Assembly: GCA_023406895.1 (NCBI GenBank)
Contig: JAEXTV010000031.1
Span: 186,001-250,000 of the forward strand
Reading direction: 5' to 3'
Origin: Bacillota bacterium
GTDB lineage: Bacteria > Bacillota > Clostridia > Christensenellales > SZUA-584
Length of the DNA stretch: 64,000 nt
Below the pieces are notes generated by a model. The model was given only the letters and a program-made list of their open reading frames with translations, ran no database searches and was not told the origin of the DNA. Below are positions 40,663 through 49,722 of the stretch, one piece after another. The first letter of the stretch is position 1. The number at the start of each line of letters is the position of its first letter. Both the position numbers and the translations under genes were made by a program.

Positions 40663-41130
40663 ATGAAAAAAGTGATATTTATGCTGCTGGCGCTCGTGCT
40701 GATGCTTGCGGCGGCAGCTTGCCAACCGCCGCATCTGGCGGATGCGCCTTCGGGAGACACGGAGCCGCTTGTGAAGCCGTCGCAGAGCAGCGGCGATATA
40801 CAGATGACGGTGAAGGAGCAGGCGGTATCGGGAGACGTCGAGTCCGTCACCCTGACGATCACCAACGCGTCCGACAAGGACTACACATACGGCGCGATGT
40901 CGTCCATCGAAGCCGAGAAGGACGGCGCGTGGGCAGAGATAAAGCCCGTTGCGGATCTGATGTGGATCGAGATCGCTTATGTGATATCGCCCGATCAGTC
41001 GAACGAGGAGAAAGTCACGATCAAGGCGAATTACGGCACGCTCGAACCGGGCATTTACCGGATCGTTAAAACATTTACGAGCGAAGATGGCAGCAATCTG
41101 ACGGCTTACGGAGAATTTGCCGTCAAATAA
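40663..41130 (+). CDS. Lipoprotein with Ig-like domain (Big_14-like)
   Basis: About 155 residues. Signal peptide with lipobox AAAC (Cys near 20), a short linker, then a domain with the pattern SVTLTITNASDKDYTYGA, WIEIAYVISPDQSNEEKV and LEPGIYRIVKTF, which fits the bacterial Ig-like Big_14 family. AAAGGAGGTGGGGAA precedes the ATG. Function unknown; these are usually cell-surface lipoproteins of Clostridia. A second protein with a similar C-terminal pattern is encoded at 51002. Confidence 0.85.
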   Translation: MKKVIFMLLALVLMLAAAACQPPHLADAPSGDTEPLVKPSQSSGDIQMTVKEQAVSGDVESVTLTITNASDKDYTYGAMSSIEAEKDGAWAEIKPVADLMWIEIAYVISPDQSNEEKVTIKANYGTLEPGIYRIVKTFTSEDGSNLTAYGEFAVK

Positions 41131-41143
41131 AAAAACAAAAAAC

Positions 41144-41185
41144 AAACCCTGTGAGGCGTTTAAAACCTGACGGGGTTTATTTTTT
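41144..41185. terminator. Bidirectional terminator
   Basis: AAACCCTGTGAGG and CCTGACGGGGTTT form an imperfect stem with T-runs on both sides. It serves the lipoprotein gene on the plus strand and the CDF gene on the minus strand. Confidence 0.75.
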
Positions 41186-41189
41186 AGGT

Positions 41190-42101
41190 TTATTCCGTAA
41201 GCGAGGCATCCATATCGCATGCCGGATTCACATGAACCATGCAGTGCTTCACATCGGGGAACGCCGCTTCAATCGCATCGTGGACTTTTTGAGCAATGCC
41301 GTGTGTTTGCTTTAAAGGCGCGGTTCCGTCCGCGCTGATCTCGATATCCACATAAATGCGGTTTCCGAACAGCCGCGTTTGTAGCTGGTCAATGCCGAGC
41401 ACACCGTCCTGAGACAGGCTGACACGCCTGATTTCATCCACCACGGCATCGTCGCAGGCTTCGTCTGTCATTTTACGTATCGCGTCCTTAAAGATCGTGA
41501 ATGCGGTTCTCATGATGAACAGGCATATCACGACGCACGCGATGGGGTCGAGTATCGGTAAGCCGAGCCGTGCGCCGAGTATACCGACGAAGCTGCCAAT
41601 CGACGACAGCGCGTCGGAGCGGTGATGCCAGGCATTCGCCATCAGCGCGCCCGAATTGATTTTCTTTGCGGCGGCGCGCGTATACCAGTACATGGCTTCT
41701 TTCGTCACTATTGTGACAATAGCCGCTATCAGCGCAAGTGAGCCCGGCATTTGAAGGTTGCCGCTGATGCCGTCGATGATCTTCACCACACCGCCGTAGC
41801 CGATGCCCACACCCACAACCGCGAGCATGACGGCCAGCAGTATCGCGGCGACGCATTCCATGCGCTCGTGACCGTATGGGTGATTTTTGTCGCTGGCCTT
41901 GCCCGAAAGCTTCATGCCCGCCATCACAATCGTTGTGCTTAAAACGTCAGCGGTGGATTCCACTGCGTCGGAGATCATCGCGCCCGAGTTCGCGACAATA
42001 CCCGCGAACAGCTTAAAAGCGCTTAAAATCACATTTCCAATGATCGTCACGATCGATACATGCATGGCAAGTGCAATGCCGGTTCTTTTCTGTCGTTCCA
42101 T
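41190..42101 (-). CDS. Cation diffusion facilitator, probable Ni/Co exporter
   Basis: About 303 residues, six membrane helices. Metal-site motifs: SDAVESTADV (helix 2), ANAWHHRSDALSSIG (helix 5, the HxxxD pair), and NHPYGHERME in the loop. The C-terminal cytoplasmic ferredoxin-like domain (LSQDGVLGIDQLQTRLFG, VHVNPACDMDAS) is complete. The ATG lies eight bases after GGAGG; an earlier TTG is unlikely. A NiCo riboswitch directly upstream indicates that cobalt or nickel induces it, so these are likely substrates. Confidence 0.93.
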   Translation of the reverse strand: MERQKRTGIALAMHVSIVTIIGNVILSAFKLFAGIVANSGAMISDAVESTADVLSTTIVMAGMKLSGKASDKNHPYGHERMECVAAILLAVMLAVVGVGIGYGGVVKIIDGISGNLQMPGSLALIAAIVTIVTKEAMYWYTRAAAKKINSGALMANAWHHRSDALSSIGSFVGILGARLGLPILDPIACVVICLFIMRTAFTIFKDAIRKMTDEACDDAVVDEIRRVSLSQDGVLGIDQLQTRLFGNRIYVDIEISADGTAPLKQTHGIAQKVHDAIEAAFPDVKHCMVHVNPACDMDASLTE

Positions 42102-42189
42102 AAAAGTTACCTCCAAAATGCAAGATAGCTCTATGGCACTTTATCAACTTGGTATGTTAAAGACGGGAAACAAAAAGCGCACCCGTGGA

Positions 42190-42300
42190 TAACATACACT
42201 GTCCCACAGATACGCCGATTTACGTGATCTGCTGCCGCCATATTGCGGCCCGGCCCCACGAACCGAAAACGGTTCATCGCCTGCTCAGTTTGTACTGTTG
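42190..42300 (-). ncRNA. NiCo (czcD) riboswitch
   Basis: On the minus strand the conserved junction elements occur in order: AACTGAGCAGGCGATGA, GGGGCCGGGC, GCGGCAGCAGAT, and ATCTGTGGGACAGT. The outer arms ACAGTACAAACTG and CAGTGTATGT form P1. These match the cobalt/nickel-binding RNA known upstream of czcD-type CDF genes. A T-run (GCGCTTTTTGTTT) follows. The downstream gene is a CDF exporter. Confidence 0.9.
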
Positions 42301-42351
42301 AACGCCCATTCATTTTTGTTTGAATGTCTGCAGTGCAAAGAGATACCAATA

Positions 42352-42380
42352 ATTCTATATTATGAAGGCGGTGTTGTCAA
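42352..42380 (-). promoter_or_regulatory. Sigma-A promoter of the CDF operon
   Basis: On the minus strand TTGACA, 17 bases, TAGAAT, upstream of the NiCo riboswitch. Confidence 0.8.
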
Positions 42381-42510
42381 GGTGACGACATGGCATCATC
42401 GGGTAAATATTATTCAACGTCCAAAATGAGTTGATATGATAATCGGAGTTGTATATGCCTTATATTTAAGACTTTTAAACAGGAAATAAAAACCAAAAGA
42501 GAAATATCTT

Positions 42511-43044
42511 TTATTCTTCTATCAAGCTGAGCCGGTTGTCGTCCAACGTGTAGTAAAGCGGCACGACTGTGATGCCTTTGTATTTATCTGACAGACGCTT
42601 GCTTTCCGCCTGCACAAATTCCGTTTCATCTTCAATCTCGTAGATGGGCGCGTAGTTCAAAAAGTGGTCCCGCGCGCGCTCCGGCGTCCAGTTCTCAAGG
42701 CGCGAAAGCCCCTCTATAAACGTCTGCATCTTGCCCGCAAGGTTTACCATGCCGCATCGGTCGTGCGCAATCAGCGCAATATGGTTCACGCCGCCCACGG
42801 CAATTGCGTACGACACCTTGAATTCGCTGTACCGCAAATTAGCGCCGCCCGTACGGATGATGTACGCGAAATTCTCGGGGATTTTGAGCTGCTTGCGGTT
42901 GTCCATGCACATGCCGATCAGCATCTGCGCACAGGTATATTCCTTATGCGGTGCGGCGAAGTTCTGGTAAAGTATCAGATCCTCAACGGGTGTGCCCTTG
43001 AGGCTTTTTGGAATATCGTCAGCATGGCCGATCTTTTTTATCAT
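42511..43044 (-). CDS. Beta-carbonic-anhydrase-like protein
   Basis: 177 residues. Zn ligand candidates are Cys in IGMCMDNRK (the CxDxR motif) and His and Cys in LIAHDRCGM, with FAYIIRTGGAN between them, the beta-carbonic anhydrase layout. It would interconvert CO2 and bicarbonate. The C-terminal part, including NYAPIYEIEDETEFVQAE, is not typical, so it may belong to a divergent clade with a different activity. GGAG lies 6-8 bases before the ATG. Confidence 0.82.
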   Translation of the reverse strand: MIKKIGHADDIPKSLKGTPVEDLILYQNFAAPHKEYTCAQMLIGMCMDNRKQLKIPENFAYIIRTGGANLRYSEFKVSYAIAVGGVNHIALIAHDRCGMVNLAGKMQTFIEGLSRLENWTPERARDHFLNYAPIYEIEDETEFVQAESKRLSDKYKGITVVPLYYTLDDNRLSLIEE

Positions 43045-43344
43045 CAGTCTCTCCTTTGCTAAAGGGTTGCTTTATACGATACAGATTTACAGCGTAGATG
43101 GCAAGTATCATTGATATGGCAATGGGTGGGATGAAAAGCTGCGTTGCTTGAAAGTGATGGGAAACTATGCGATAATTATCAAAATGATCCCATCTCGCTT
43201 GAAGGGGGAGAATTTAAAAGCACGCTCAAGGAGTTTTCTTTACAGCTGCTGCTGCGTTGCCTTTTTTAAGTCAGCGCGTTATAATCGAATGCGTTGTGAA
43301 AATGACTCAACGCTTTAACAAACAGCAATTCGAAAGGACTATGC

Positions 43345-44445
43345 ATGAAGTACGACTACCTGATCGTGGGGAGCGGTCTTTTTGGCGCGGTGTTTGCGCA
43401 TGAAGCCAAGTTAAGGCGCAAAACCTGCCTTGTGATTGAAAAACGCGGCCATATCGGCGGCAATATCTATACTGAGAGGCGCGACGGCATCAACATCCAT
43501 ACCTATGGCGCGCATATTTTTCATACGAGCCTTAAAGAAGTGTGGGATTATATCCGGCAGTTCGCTGAATTCAACCATTACATCAATTCGCCCGTCGCGA
43601 ACTATCACGGCGAGCTGTATAACCTGCCGTTCAACATGAACACGTTCAGCAAGATGTGGGGCGTCATCACGCCTCAGCAGGCAAAGGAGAAAATTGAGCA
43701 GCAGCGCGGCGAGATCACGGGGGAACCGCAGAATCTTGAGGAACAGGCGATCTCGCTCGTCGGGCGCGATATATTTGAAAAGCTGATCAAGGGCTATACC
43801 GAAAAGCAGTGGGGGCGCGGCTGCAAAGAGCTGCCGCCGTTCATCATCAAGCGGCTGCCCGTGCGCTACACGTTTGACAACAACTACTTCAGCGATCCGT
43901 ATCAGGGTATCCCAATTGGCGGGTATACGCCGATTATCGAAAAGCTGTTGGACGGCGTGAAGGTGGAGCTCGGTGTGGATTTCCATAAGGACCGCGAAAA
44001 GCTCTCGGCGATGGCGGATAAAATCGTCTATACGGGCCAGCTCGATGCGTTTTTTGACGGCTGTTATGGCAGCCTCGATTACCGCGGGCTGACGCTGGAT
44101 ACCAAACGGATGGAGACGAACAACTATCAGGGCGTGGCGGTGATGAATTACACCGATGCCGAAACGCCGTACACGCGCGTGATTGAGCACAAGCATTTTG
44201 AGTTCGGCACGCAGGACGTGACGCATGTGACGTGGGAGTATTCGAAGGAGTGGCAAAAGGGTGACGAGCCGTATTATCCCGTTAACGACGAAAAGAACGA
44301 AGCACTGAGGGAGAAATATGCGGCACTTGCGCAGCAGCAGAGCCGTGTGATATTCGGCGGGCGGCTCGCGGAATACCGCTATTACGATATGGACAAGGTC
44401 ATCGCTTCGGCGCTGGCCGCGGTGAAGAAAGAATTCGGCGAATAA
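43345..44445 (+). CDS. glf: UDP-galactopyranose mutase
   Basis: 366 residues, the standard length. FAD-binding GSGLFGAVFA (residues ~8-17), HIGGNIYTE, THYGAHIFHT-type motif TYGAHIFHTS, NSPVANYHGELYNLPFNM, YTEKQWGR near 153, and the C-terminal FGGRLAEYRYYDMD. It interconverts UDP-galactopyranose and UDP-galactofuranose for cell-surface glycans. AAAGGACTATGC precedes the ATG. It is alone here; no galactofuranosyltransferase is adjacent. Confidence 0.96.
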   Translation: MKYDYLIVGSGLFGAVFAHEAKLRRKTCLVIEKRGHIGGNIYTERRDGINIHTYGAHIFHTSLKEVWDYIRQFAEFNHYINSPVANYHGELYNLPFNMNTFSKMWGVITPQQAKEKIEQQRGEITGEPQNLEEQAISLVGRDIFEKLIKGYTEKQWGRGCKELPPFIIKRLPVRYTFDNNYFSDPYQGIPIGGYTPIIEKLLDGVKVELGVDFHKDREKLSAMADKIVYTGQLDAFFDGCYGSLDYRGLTLDTKRMETNNYQGVAVMNYTDAETPYTRVIEHKHFEFGTQDVTHVTWEYSKEWQKGDEPYYPVNDEKNEALREKYAALAQQQSRVIFGGRLAEYRYYDMDKVIASALAAVKKEFGE

Positions 44446-44467
44446 ACGCTGATATAAACGGATAAGG

Positions 44468-44503
44468 TGCACCCTTTCATGAAGTGTGAGAGGGTGCTTT
44501 TTT
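44468..44503 (+). terminator. Rho-independent terminator after glf
   Basis: GCACCCT and AGGGTGC close a stem with a run of T behind it. Confidence 0.85.
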
Positions 44504-45028
44504 ATTGCAATACAATTTCCTTCACGCAGTGTGTGTCATCCCGTTTCATTAAGACAGCACAAAAGTAGGGAACGACCTCCGTGTCGTTCCGTCAGTGATG
44601 CGGACTGAAGATTGGATAAATATCTTTTTTAAACGAAAGCTGCTAATGCACGTCACCCCTGCCTCCCTCAGAGAGGGAGGTGGCAAATGACGGATTTCTT
44701 AAATCCGGCGTTTGACGGAAGGAGTGGACGCGGCTGGCTGAAGATTGACCTATTGAGCATCGAAGTCCGGCAATCCTCTGTCGCGCTGCATGTGTTATCC
44801 CGTTTCATAAAGACAATAAAAAAGTAGGGAACGACCTCCGTGTCGTTCCGTCAACGATGCGGACTGAAGATTGCTCTTGCTGACAAAAACACCGTGAATA
44901 CTCCGGCACTCTGCATATGTACCTTCTGTTCAAATCAGCATGCGGATACGTGTTTTATTATATATTTCGGGATATATTAGCTATTATTTGAAATAAGTGC
45001 TATGCTAATAAGAAAGGGGTAAAAGTGA
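44504..45028. repeat. Block of dispersed repeats
   Basis: Two direct copies of AAAAGTAGGGAACGACCTCC-GTGTCGTTCCGTCA at about 44568 and 44820 (a third is at about 45960). One copy of CTGCCTCCCTCAGAGAGGGAGGTGGCAAATG at about 44660 (another is at about 45750). The last ~90 bases are AT-rich and probably contain the promoter of the next gene. Confidence 0.75.
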
Positions 45029-45610
45029 TTGTCTGATTTAGATTTGGAGAGAAAGATTTTAAGCTTGCTGGAGGCAGAGAACCTTAGCGATTTACAGCTG
45101 AACAATATGATTCTTGGGCCGCCGATATTAAATATCATCGCGGCATGCAGAAGGCTTGAGAAAAATAATAAATTGCAAAGAATTAAGAACGACAACGGGG
45201 AAATCATTAACTTATTAATTCAGGTCAGAATGCCTGATGAACACATCAATAAAGACGAACTTAAGAATCTTCTTTTCAAACATCTGAAAAAAACGGGTTG
45301 GACAATTCTTTTTGTATCGGAGCACAATAAAAAAGGCATAGATATCATAGCGGAACGCGACTCGAAGAAATGGTTAATTGAAGTGAAGGGCTGTACCATT
45401 ACGAAGGGCATTGTCTTGCAGGATTTCTTTTTGATGCTTGGCAAGCTCTTATTCTTTATGAAAGATCCGAGTGCGAAATACAGCATTGCTGTTCCGGAGA
45501 TGAAAAACAGCCATAAGCTTTGGGACAAGCTTCCTTCAGATGCGAAACAGCGTACCGGTATATCCATTTTGTATGGTCAAAGAAACGGTGACTTTACCGA
45601 AGCAAATTAA
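45029..45610 (+). CDS. Hypothetical protein with PD-(D/E)XK nuclease-like domain
   Basis: 193 residues. The N-terminal ~65 residues look like a winged-helix (ERKILSLLEAENLSDLQLNN, ACRRLEKNNKLQRI). The C-terminal part has KGIDIIAERDSKKWLIEVKG, the D...ExK core of the restriction-endonuclease-like fold (also called Mrr/VRR-like), preceded by LKKTGWTILFVSEH. The start is TTG after GAAAGGGGTAAAAG. It may be a solitary nuclease or a regulatory protein. It sits between two repeat blocks, AT-richer than its neighbours, which suggests acquired DNA. Confidence 0.75.
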   Translation: MSDLDLERKILSLLEAENLSDLQLNNMILGPPILNIIAACRRLEKNNKLQRIKNDNGEIINLLIQVRMPDEHINKDELKNLLFKHLKKTGWTILFVSEHNKKGIDIIAERDSKKWLIEVKGCTITKGIVLQDFFLMLGKLLFFMKDPSAKYSIAVPEMKNSHKLWDKLPSDAKQRTGISILYGQRNGDFTEAN

Positions 45611-46197
45611 AATTTGAAGAATTCCAGAGAGAGGAATGCCTCTGTCTTTTTGATACCAATCCTGAAGGTGTGTTATAAAAGAGTAGTCAGCTTTGCTGGC
45701 TGAAATGGAATAAAATATCTTTCTTGAAACGAAAGCCGCTTCATGAACAGCGCTCCTGCCTCCCTCCGTAAGGGAGGTGGCAAATGGCGGATTCTTGAAT
45801 CCGGCATTTGACGGAAGGAGTAAACGCGGCTTTTTATATTGAGGAACCGTGAGAGTAGATTACTGAGAAATATGCACGCAGCAACAACCGAGCAATCCTC
45901 CGTCGCGCTGCGCGCGCCACCTCCTTTCAAGTGGAGGGGTTTCTTCATATAGACAGTTCAAAAGTAGGGAACGACCTCCGTGTCGTTCCGTTAGTTATGC
46001 TGACTGAGGATTGAAATATGCATTATGCAGCTATCGCGCAATCCTCCGTCGCGCTACGCGCGCCACCTCCTTTCAAAAGGAGGCTTACTTCTGCACATTA
46101 CGTTATTGCTAGTATTCTTAAAGGCTCCTTTGAAAAGGAACTTTAAGCTATGCTGATTGAGAATTGATCGATAACATGAAGAACCCGATATGCGTTA
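45611..46197. repeat. Second block of dispersed repeats
   Basis: Contains CTGCCTCCCTCCGTAAGGGAGGTGGCAAATG with ATCCGGCATTTGACGGAAGGAG (about 45750-45835), two copies of GCAATCCTCCGTCGCGCT...CGCGCCACCTCCTTTC (about 45893 and 46038), one ACGACCTCCGTGTCGTTCCGTTA unit (about 45970), and CTTTGAAAAGGAACTTTAAGC (about 46126). No gene. Confidence 0.75.
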
Positions 46198-47094
46198 TTA
46201 CCCTTCCATCGGCTTGATGACGGGGGAGGGCTGCGCGTTGAACACCGTGGAATACGGCGGCACAGACTGCGTGAGCCACACATTACCGCCGATCACCGAA
46301 TCGTGGCCGATACGTGTATCTCCGCCCAGTATCGTTGCGCCCGCGTAAATAATCACATTGTCCTCAATATCCGGATGGCGCTTGATGCCCTTTATCGGGT
46401 TTCCGTGCTCGTCGAGCGGAAAGCTCTTTGCGCCGAGCGTTACGCCCTGATAAATCTTCACATTGTTACCGATGGTGCACGTTTCACCAATCACAACGCC
46501 AGTACCGTGGTCGATAAAAAATCTCCGGCCGATCGTCGCGCCCGGATGAATATCGATACCCGTGTTGCGGTGCGCGTACTCGGTCATAATGCGCGGCATA
46601 ATGGGCACACCGCAGGTATAAATATGGTGCGCAATGCGGAATATGCTCATGGCTTCCAGCGACGGATAGCTCAGCATAATCTCTTCTGCGGATTTCGCGG
46701 CAGGGTCGCCCTCGAACGCGGCCAAAATGTCGTCACCGAGCAGATCGCGGATGGCCGGCAGCCCGTCGAGGATAAGGATAGTCAGCTGTTCCGCGCGGCT
46801 GAGGCAGTCTGCGTCGTTATCGTCTTCGCATGTGCGTCTTAATACGGCGTTGATCAGGTCGCAGAGCCGCGTGGCGGTGGTGGAAAGCTGTGCCGCCATT
46901 ATGGCGTGAAGACGCTTGCGGTTAAGCGGCTCGAATATGCCCGGCAGTATGAGAGAACGCAGGCTCTTTAAAATGTCTATCACCTCGGTGCGTGTCGCAA
47001 AGCCGAGCAAGTCGTTGTTATACAGGCTGTTTTTGTTGAGCTTTGCCAGCTGCGCCGCCACATTGTTGTCTTCGAGCCATTTATTGAGCGTCAT
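46198..47094 (-). CDS. cysE: Serine O-acetyltransferase
   Basis: About 298 residues. An alpha-helical N-terminal part is followed by the left-handed beta helix of hexapeptide repeats: GIDIHPGATIGRRFFIDHG, TGVVIGETCTIGNNVKIYQG, then VTLGAKSF and GGNVWLTQSVPP. The longer N-terminus is like the EpsC-type serine acetyltransferases. It makes O-acetylserine for cysteine synthesis. The ATG chosen has GGAG nine bases upstream and overlaps the end of the Rrf2 gene by 14 bases; a much longer frame is excluded by that overlap. A cysteine synthase gene is not in the window. Confidence 0.92.
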   Translation of the reverse strand: MTLNKWLEDNNVAAQLAKLNKNSLYNNDLLGFATRTEVIDILKSLRSLILPGIFEPLNRKRLHAIMAAQLSTTATRLCDLINAVLRRTCEDDNDADCLSRAEQLTILILDGLPAIRDLLGDDILAAFEGDPAAKSAEEIMLSYPSLEAMSIFRIAHHIYTCGVPIMPRIMTEYAHRNTGIDIHPGATIGRRFFIDHGTGVVIGETCTIGNNVKIYQGVTLGAKSFPLDEHGNPIKGIKRHPDIEDNVIIYAGATILGGDTRIGHDSVIGGNVWLTQSVPPYSTVFNAQPSPVIKPMEG

Positions 47095-47524
47095 CGTCGT
47101 GTGCTCCTTTTCGGTATTCGCTGATGATATCCGCAATCGTGATGCGGTCGAGTGTGTCGTTGATCTCATACGCGATCTGCTGCCACAGCACGCGCGTGAT
47201 GCAGCCTTTATATGTTTTGCAGCTTTTCGCATCACTCTCTTCGAGACAGCATTGCGTGGGTGCAAGGTCGCCCTCAACGGCGCGCACCACCTCTCCGGCG
47301 GTAAGCTTATCCGCAGGGCGGCTTAAAAAATAGCCGCCGTTCTTTCCGCGCACGCTCTTCACAAGTCCTGCATTTTTTAGCGCGAAAAAGATCTGCCCCA
47401 AATAGCGTGGCTCGATATGTTGTCTTTGTGCAATGCGTGCGAGGCTTTCATGCCCGTTTTCGGAATGAATCGCGAGATCGGCCACGCTCAGCAGCGCATA
47501 TTGTCCGTTCTTGGAAATCTTCAT
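47081..47524 (-). CDS. Rrf2-family regulator, CymR/IscR-like
   Basis: 147 residues. N-terminal winged helix-turn-helix MKISKNGQYALLSVADLAIH, ESLARIAQRQHIEPRYLGQI, KSVRGKNGGYFLSRPADKL. The C-terminal half has four cysteines (CCLEESDAKSCKTYKGC), an IscR-like arrangement that could hold an Fe-S cluster; CymR itself usually lacks it. It heads a unit with cysE and probably controls cysteine or Fe-S supply. The divergent nifS-iscU genes are likely targets (inference). Confidence 0.93.
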   Translation of the reverse strand: MKISKNGQYALLSVADLAIHSENGHESLARIAQRQHIEPRYLGQIFFALKNAGLVKSVRGKNGGYFLSRPADKLTAGEVVRAVEGDLAPTQCCLEESDAKSCKTYKGCITRVLWQQIAYEINDTLDRITIADIISEYRKGAHDDDAQ

Positions 47525-47543
47525 ACAGGCTCCTTGTCATCAC

Positions 47544-47573
47544 ATTATATCGTCTGAATGATGGACCTTACAA
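47544..47573 (-). promoter_or_regulatory. Promoter of the rrf2-cysE unit
   Basis: On the minus strand TTGTAA, 18 bases, TATAAT, then a 20-base leader to the ATG. Confidence 0.6.
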
Positions 47574-47621
47574 GCTTGTTTTAAATCTGACTGAATCGCT
47601 CGGTTTTATTGCCCGTACCTA

Positions 47622-47650
47622 TTGACAATCTCGATTTGTCCATGTATATT
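47622..47650 (+). promoter_or_regulatory. Promoter of the nifS-iscU-rrf2-metA unit
   Basis: TTGACA, 17 bases, TATATT, about 100 bases before the nifS start. It lies near the divergent promoter, an arrangement suited to shared Rrf2 control. Confidence 0.75.
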
Positions 47651-47751
47651 GATATTAACATCAAAACATTACAAAAACAATAGGAAATAAGATGTTTTGT
47701 GTCGATCGAATGCAGCATGGTCTTTTAAGACCTCTGGAGGTGTATGATAAA

Positions 47752-48924
47752 ATGACAAGGCGTATTTATCTGGATCACGCCGCAACCACACCGTTACGGC
47801 AGGAAGCGCTGGACGCGATGATGCCGTTTTTCGGCGGTGTATACGGCAACCCATCCAGCTTACATACTTTTGGATTTGAAGCGCGGCGCGCGTTTGAAGC
47901 GGCCCGCGCACAGGTGGCTCAGGTTTTGGGCGCAAAGCCCGACGAGATTATTTTCACATCGGGCGGCACCGAATCGGACAACCTCGCGCTGCGGGGCACG
48001 GCTCTCGCGAACAGCAATAAGGGGCGGCATATCATCACATCGGCAATTGAACACCCCGCCGTGATGAAGACGTGCGAAGCGCTGGAAAAGCAGGGCTTTG
48101 AGGTCACGTATCTGCCGGTTGATGCGGACGGTATCGTTGATCTGGACGCGTTAATAAAGGCGCTGAAAGAGGATACTATCCTTGTCAGCATTATGGCCGC
48201 CAACAACGAGATCGGCACGGTGCAGCCTATCGCGGAGATCGGGCGCATTGTGAAGGCGCATTCGAGGGCGTATTTTCACACCGACGCAGTGCAGGCCATG
48301 GGTGTGCTCGATATGTCGGTGGGTGCCCTCAATGACGTTGATATGATGTCGTTCTCGGCACATAAGTTTTATGGTCCCGCAGGCATCGGCGCCTTGTATG
48401 TACGCAAGGGAACGCGGATAAGCCCGGTCATGACGGGCGGATCTCAGGAGAAGGGAAAACGCGCGGGCACCGAAAATGTGGCGGGCGCGGCCGGCATGGC
48501 GCAGGCTTTGCGGCTTGCGGCAGAGGAACGCGAGAGTGAGGCCGTAAGGCTCACTGAACTGCGCGACGATCTGATCGGCAGGGTTTTAAGCGAGATACCC
48601 GGCACAAGGCTGAACGGCCACAACAACAACAGGCTGCCCGGCAACGCGAATTTCAGTTTCGATTTTATCGAAGGTGAATCGCTGATCATGCGGCTCAGTG
48701 CACTCGGCATCGCGGCATCCACGGGCTCCGCATGCTCGTCGGCCTCGCTCGACCCGTCGCATGTGCTGCTGGCCATCGGGTTAAAGCATGAAACCGCACA
48801 CGGCTCCTGCCGGCTTACACTCGGCAAGGGTACGACGCGGCAAGATATAGAAGATACGGTAGAGGCACTCAAACGCGTGGTGACAGATCTGCGCGAAATG
48901 TCGCCGCTCTGCCAGAAAGGATGA
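47752..48924 (+). CDS. nifS: Cysteine desulfurase, NifS/IscS type
   Basis: About 390 residues. PLP enzyme: YLDHAATTPLRQEAL at the N-terminus, TSGGTESDNLALRG (near residue 75), the PLP-binding Lys in FSAHKFYGP (near 203), and the catalytic Cys loop STGSACSSASLDPSHVLLA (near 325), the long loop of the IscS/NifS class. It releases sulfur from cysteine for Fe-S clusters. GGAGG lies 11 bases before the ATG. Its partner scaffold gene follows after four bases. Confidence 0.95.
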   Translation: MTRRIYLDHAATTPLRQEALDAMMPFFGGVYGNPSSLHTFGFEARRAFEAARAQVAQVLGAKPDEIIFTSGGTESDNLALRGTALANSNKGRHIITSAIEHPAVMKTCEALEKQGFEVTYLPVDADGIVDLDALIKALKEDTILVSIMAANNEIGTVQPIAEIGRIVKAHSRAYFHTDAVQAMGVLDMSVGALNDVDMMSFSAHKFYGPAGIGALYVRKGTRISPVMTGGSQEKGKRAGTENVAGAAGMAQALRLAAEERESEAVRLTELRDDLIGRVLSEIPGTRLNGHNNNRLPGNANFSFDFIEGESLIMRLSALGIAASTGSACSSASLDPSHVLLAIGLKHETAHGSCRLTLGKGTTRQDIEDTVEALKRVVTDLREMSPLCQKG

Positions 48925-48928
48925 GACG

Positions 48929-49306
48929 ATGTACAGTGAAAAAGTGATGGATCATTTTGCGAATCCGCATAACGTGGGTGAATTGGAAGGCGCAAACGCA
49001 GTTGGTGAGGTGGGCAATGCCCGCTGCGGCGACATCATGCGCATGTATTTAAAAATTGAGGATGGCGTCATTCAAGACGCATCGTTTAAAACGTTTGGCT
49101 GTTGCGCGGCGATTGCCTCGAGCAGTGTGACCACCGATTTGATCAAGGGCATGACGATCGACGAAGCGCTCAGTTTCAAGAACGCGGAAGTGGTGGAGGC
49201 GTTGGACGGTCTGCCGCCCGCAAAGATTCACTGCTCGGTGCTTGCGGAGGAGGCCATTAAAAAGGCCATCGATAACTACAGACAGGGGCAGGAAAAAGCG
49301 GAATGA
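48929..49306 (+). CDS. iscU: Fe-S cluster scaffold protein, IscU/NifU N-terminal type
   Basis: 125 residues. Three conserved ligand cysteines in GNARCGDIMRMYL (near 35), FKTFGCCAAIASSS (near 61) and AKIHCSVLAEEAI (near 103). The family usually has Asp after the first Cys-Gly, and it is present. It receives sulfur from the desulfurase just upstream. The stop overlaps the start of a second Rrf2 gene. Confidence 0.95.
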   Translation: MYSEKVMDHFANPHNVGELEGANAVGEVGNARCGDIMRMYLKIEDGVIQDASFKTFGCCAAIASSSVTTDLIKGMTIDEALSFKNAEVVEALDGLPPAKIHCSVLAEEAIKKAIDNYRQGQEKAE

Positions 49307-49710
49307 AGCTATCGACAAAAAGTCGGTATGGCTTGCGGGCCATGGCCGACCTCGCAATGAACTCGAACGGTGAACCGATTGCGCTGATGAATATAGCCAA
49401 AAGGCAGCATCTGTCCGACGGATATTTGGAAAACATGTTCAGCGCGCTGCGTCGTGCCGGGCTTGTGCACAGTATGAAAGGGGCGGGCGGCGGCTATGTG
49501 CTGGCCCGGCCCGCTTCCGAAATCAGCGTGGGCGAGGTGCTGAATGTGCTTGAGGGCGATTTGTCTATTGTTGATGAGAACGAACAGGAAGTGACGAGCC
49601 TGAGAAACTGCATTCAAACATACGTGTGGGATGAAGTTTCCCGCAGGATCAACACCGTAGTGGATAAGGTCACGCTTGATGACTTGATCAGCGGTTGTAA
49701 GACAGAATAA
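49303..49710 (+). CDS. Rrf2-family regulator (second copy)
   Basis: 135 residues. Winged helix part MKLSTKSRYGLRAMADLAMN, SDGYLENMFSALRRAG, VHSMKGAGGGYVLARPASE. The C-terminal part has only one Cys besides the final CKTE (SLRNCIQTYVWDEV), so it is not a canonical Fe-S IscR. It overlaps iscU by four bases. It may control the nifS-iscU operon or metA by another signal. Confidence 0.92.
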   Translation: MKLSTKSRYGLRAMADLAMNSNGEPIALMNIAKRQHLSDGYLENMFSALRRAGLVHSMKGAGGGYVLARPASEISVGEVLNVLEGDLSIVDENEQEVTSLRNCIQTYVWDEVSRRINTVVDKVTLDDLISGCKTE

Positions 49711-49722
49711 AAGGAGCAAATT

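Noticed and set aside
43411..44472. Long minus-strand frame (353 codons) opposite glf
   Set aside because: Antisense shadow in GC-rich coding DNA. The plus strand encodes a full-length UDP-galactopyranose mutase with all motifs.
46198..47277. N-terminally extended form of the serine acetyltransferase
   Set aside because: The extra 61 residues would lie entirely over the Rrf2 gene and lack protein-like pattern; the internal ATG has a ribosome site.
47525..47751. S-box or other sulfur riboswitch before the nifS/metA operon
   Set aside because: The conserved core of the S-box was not found in the ~100-base leader.
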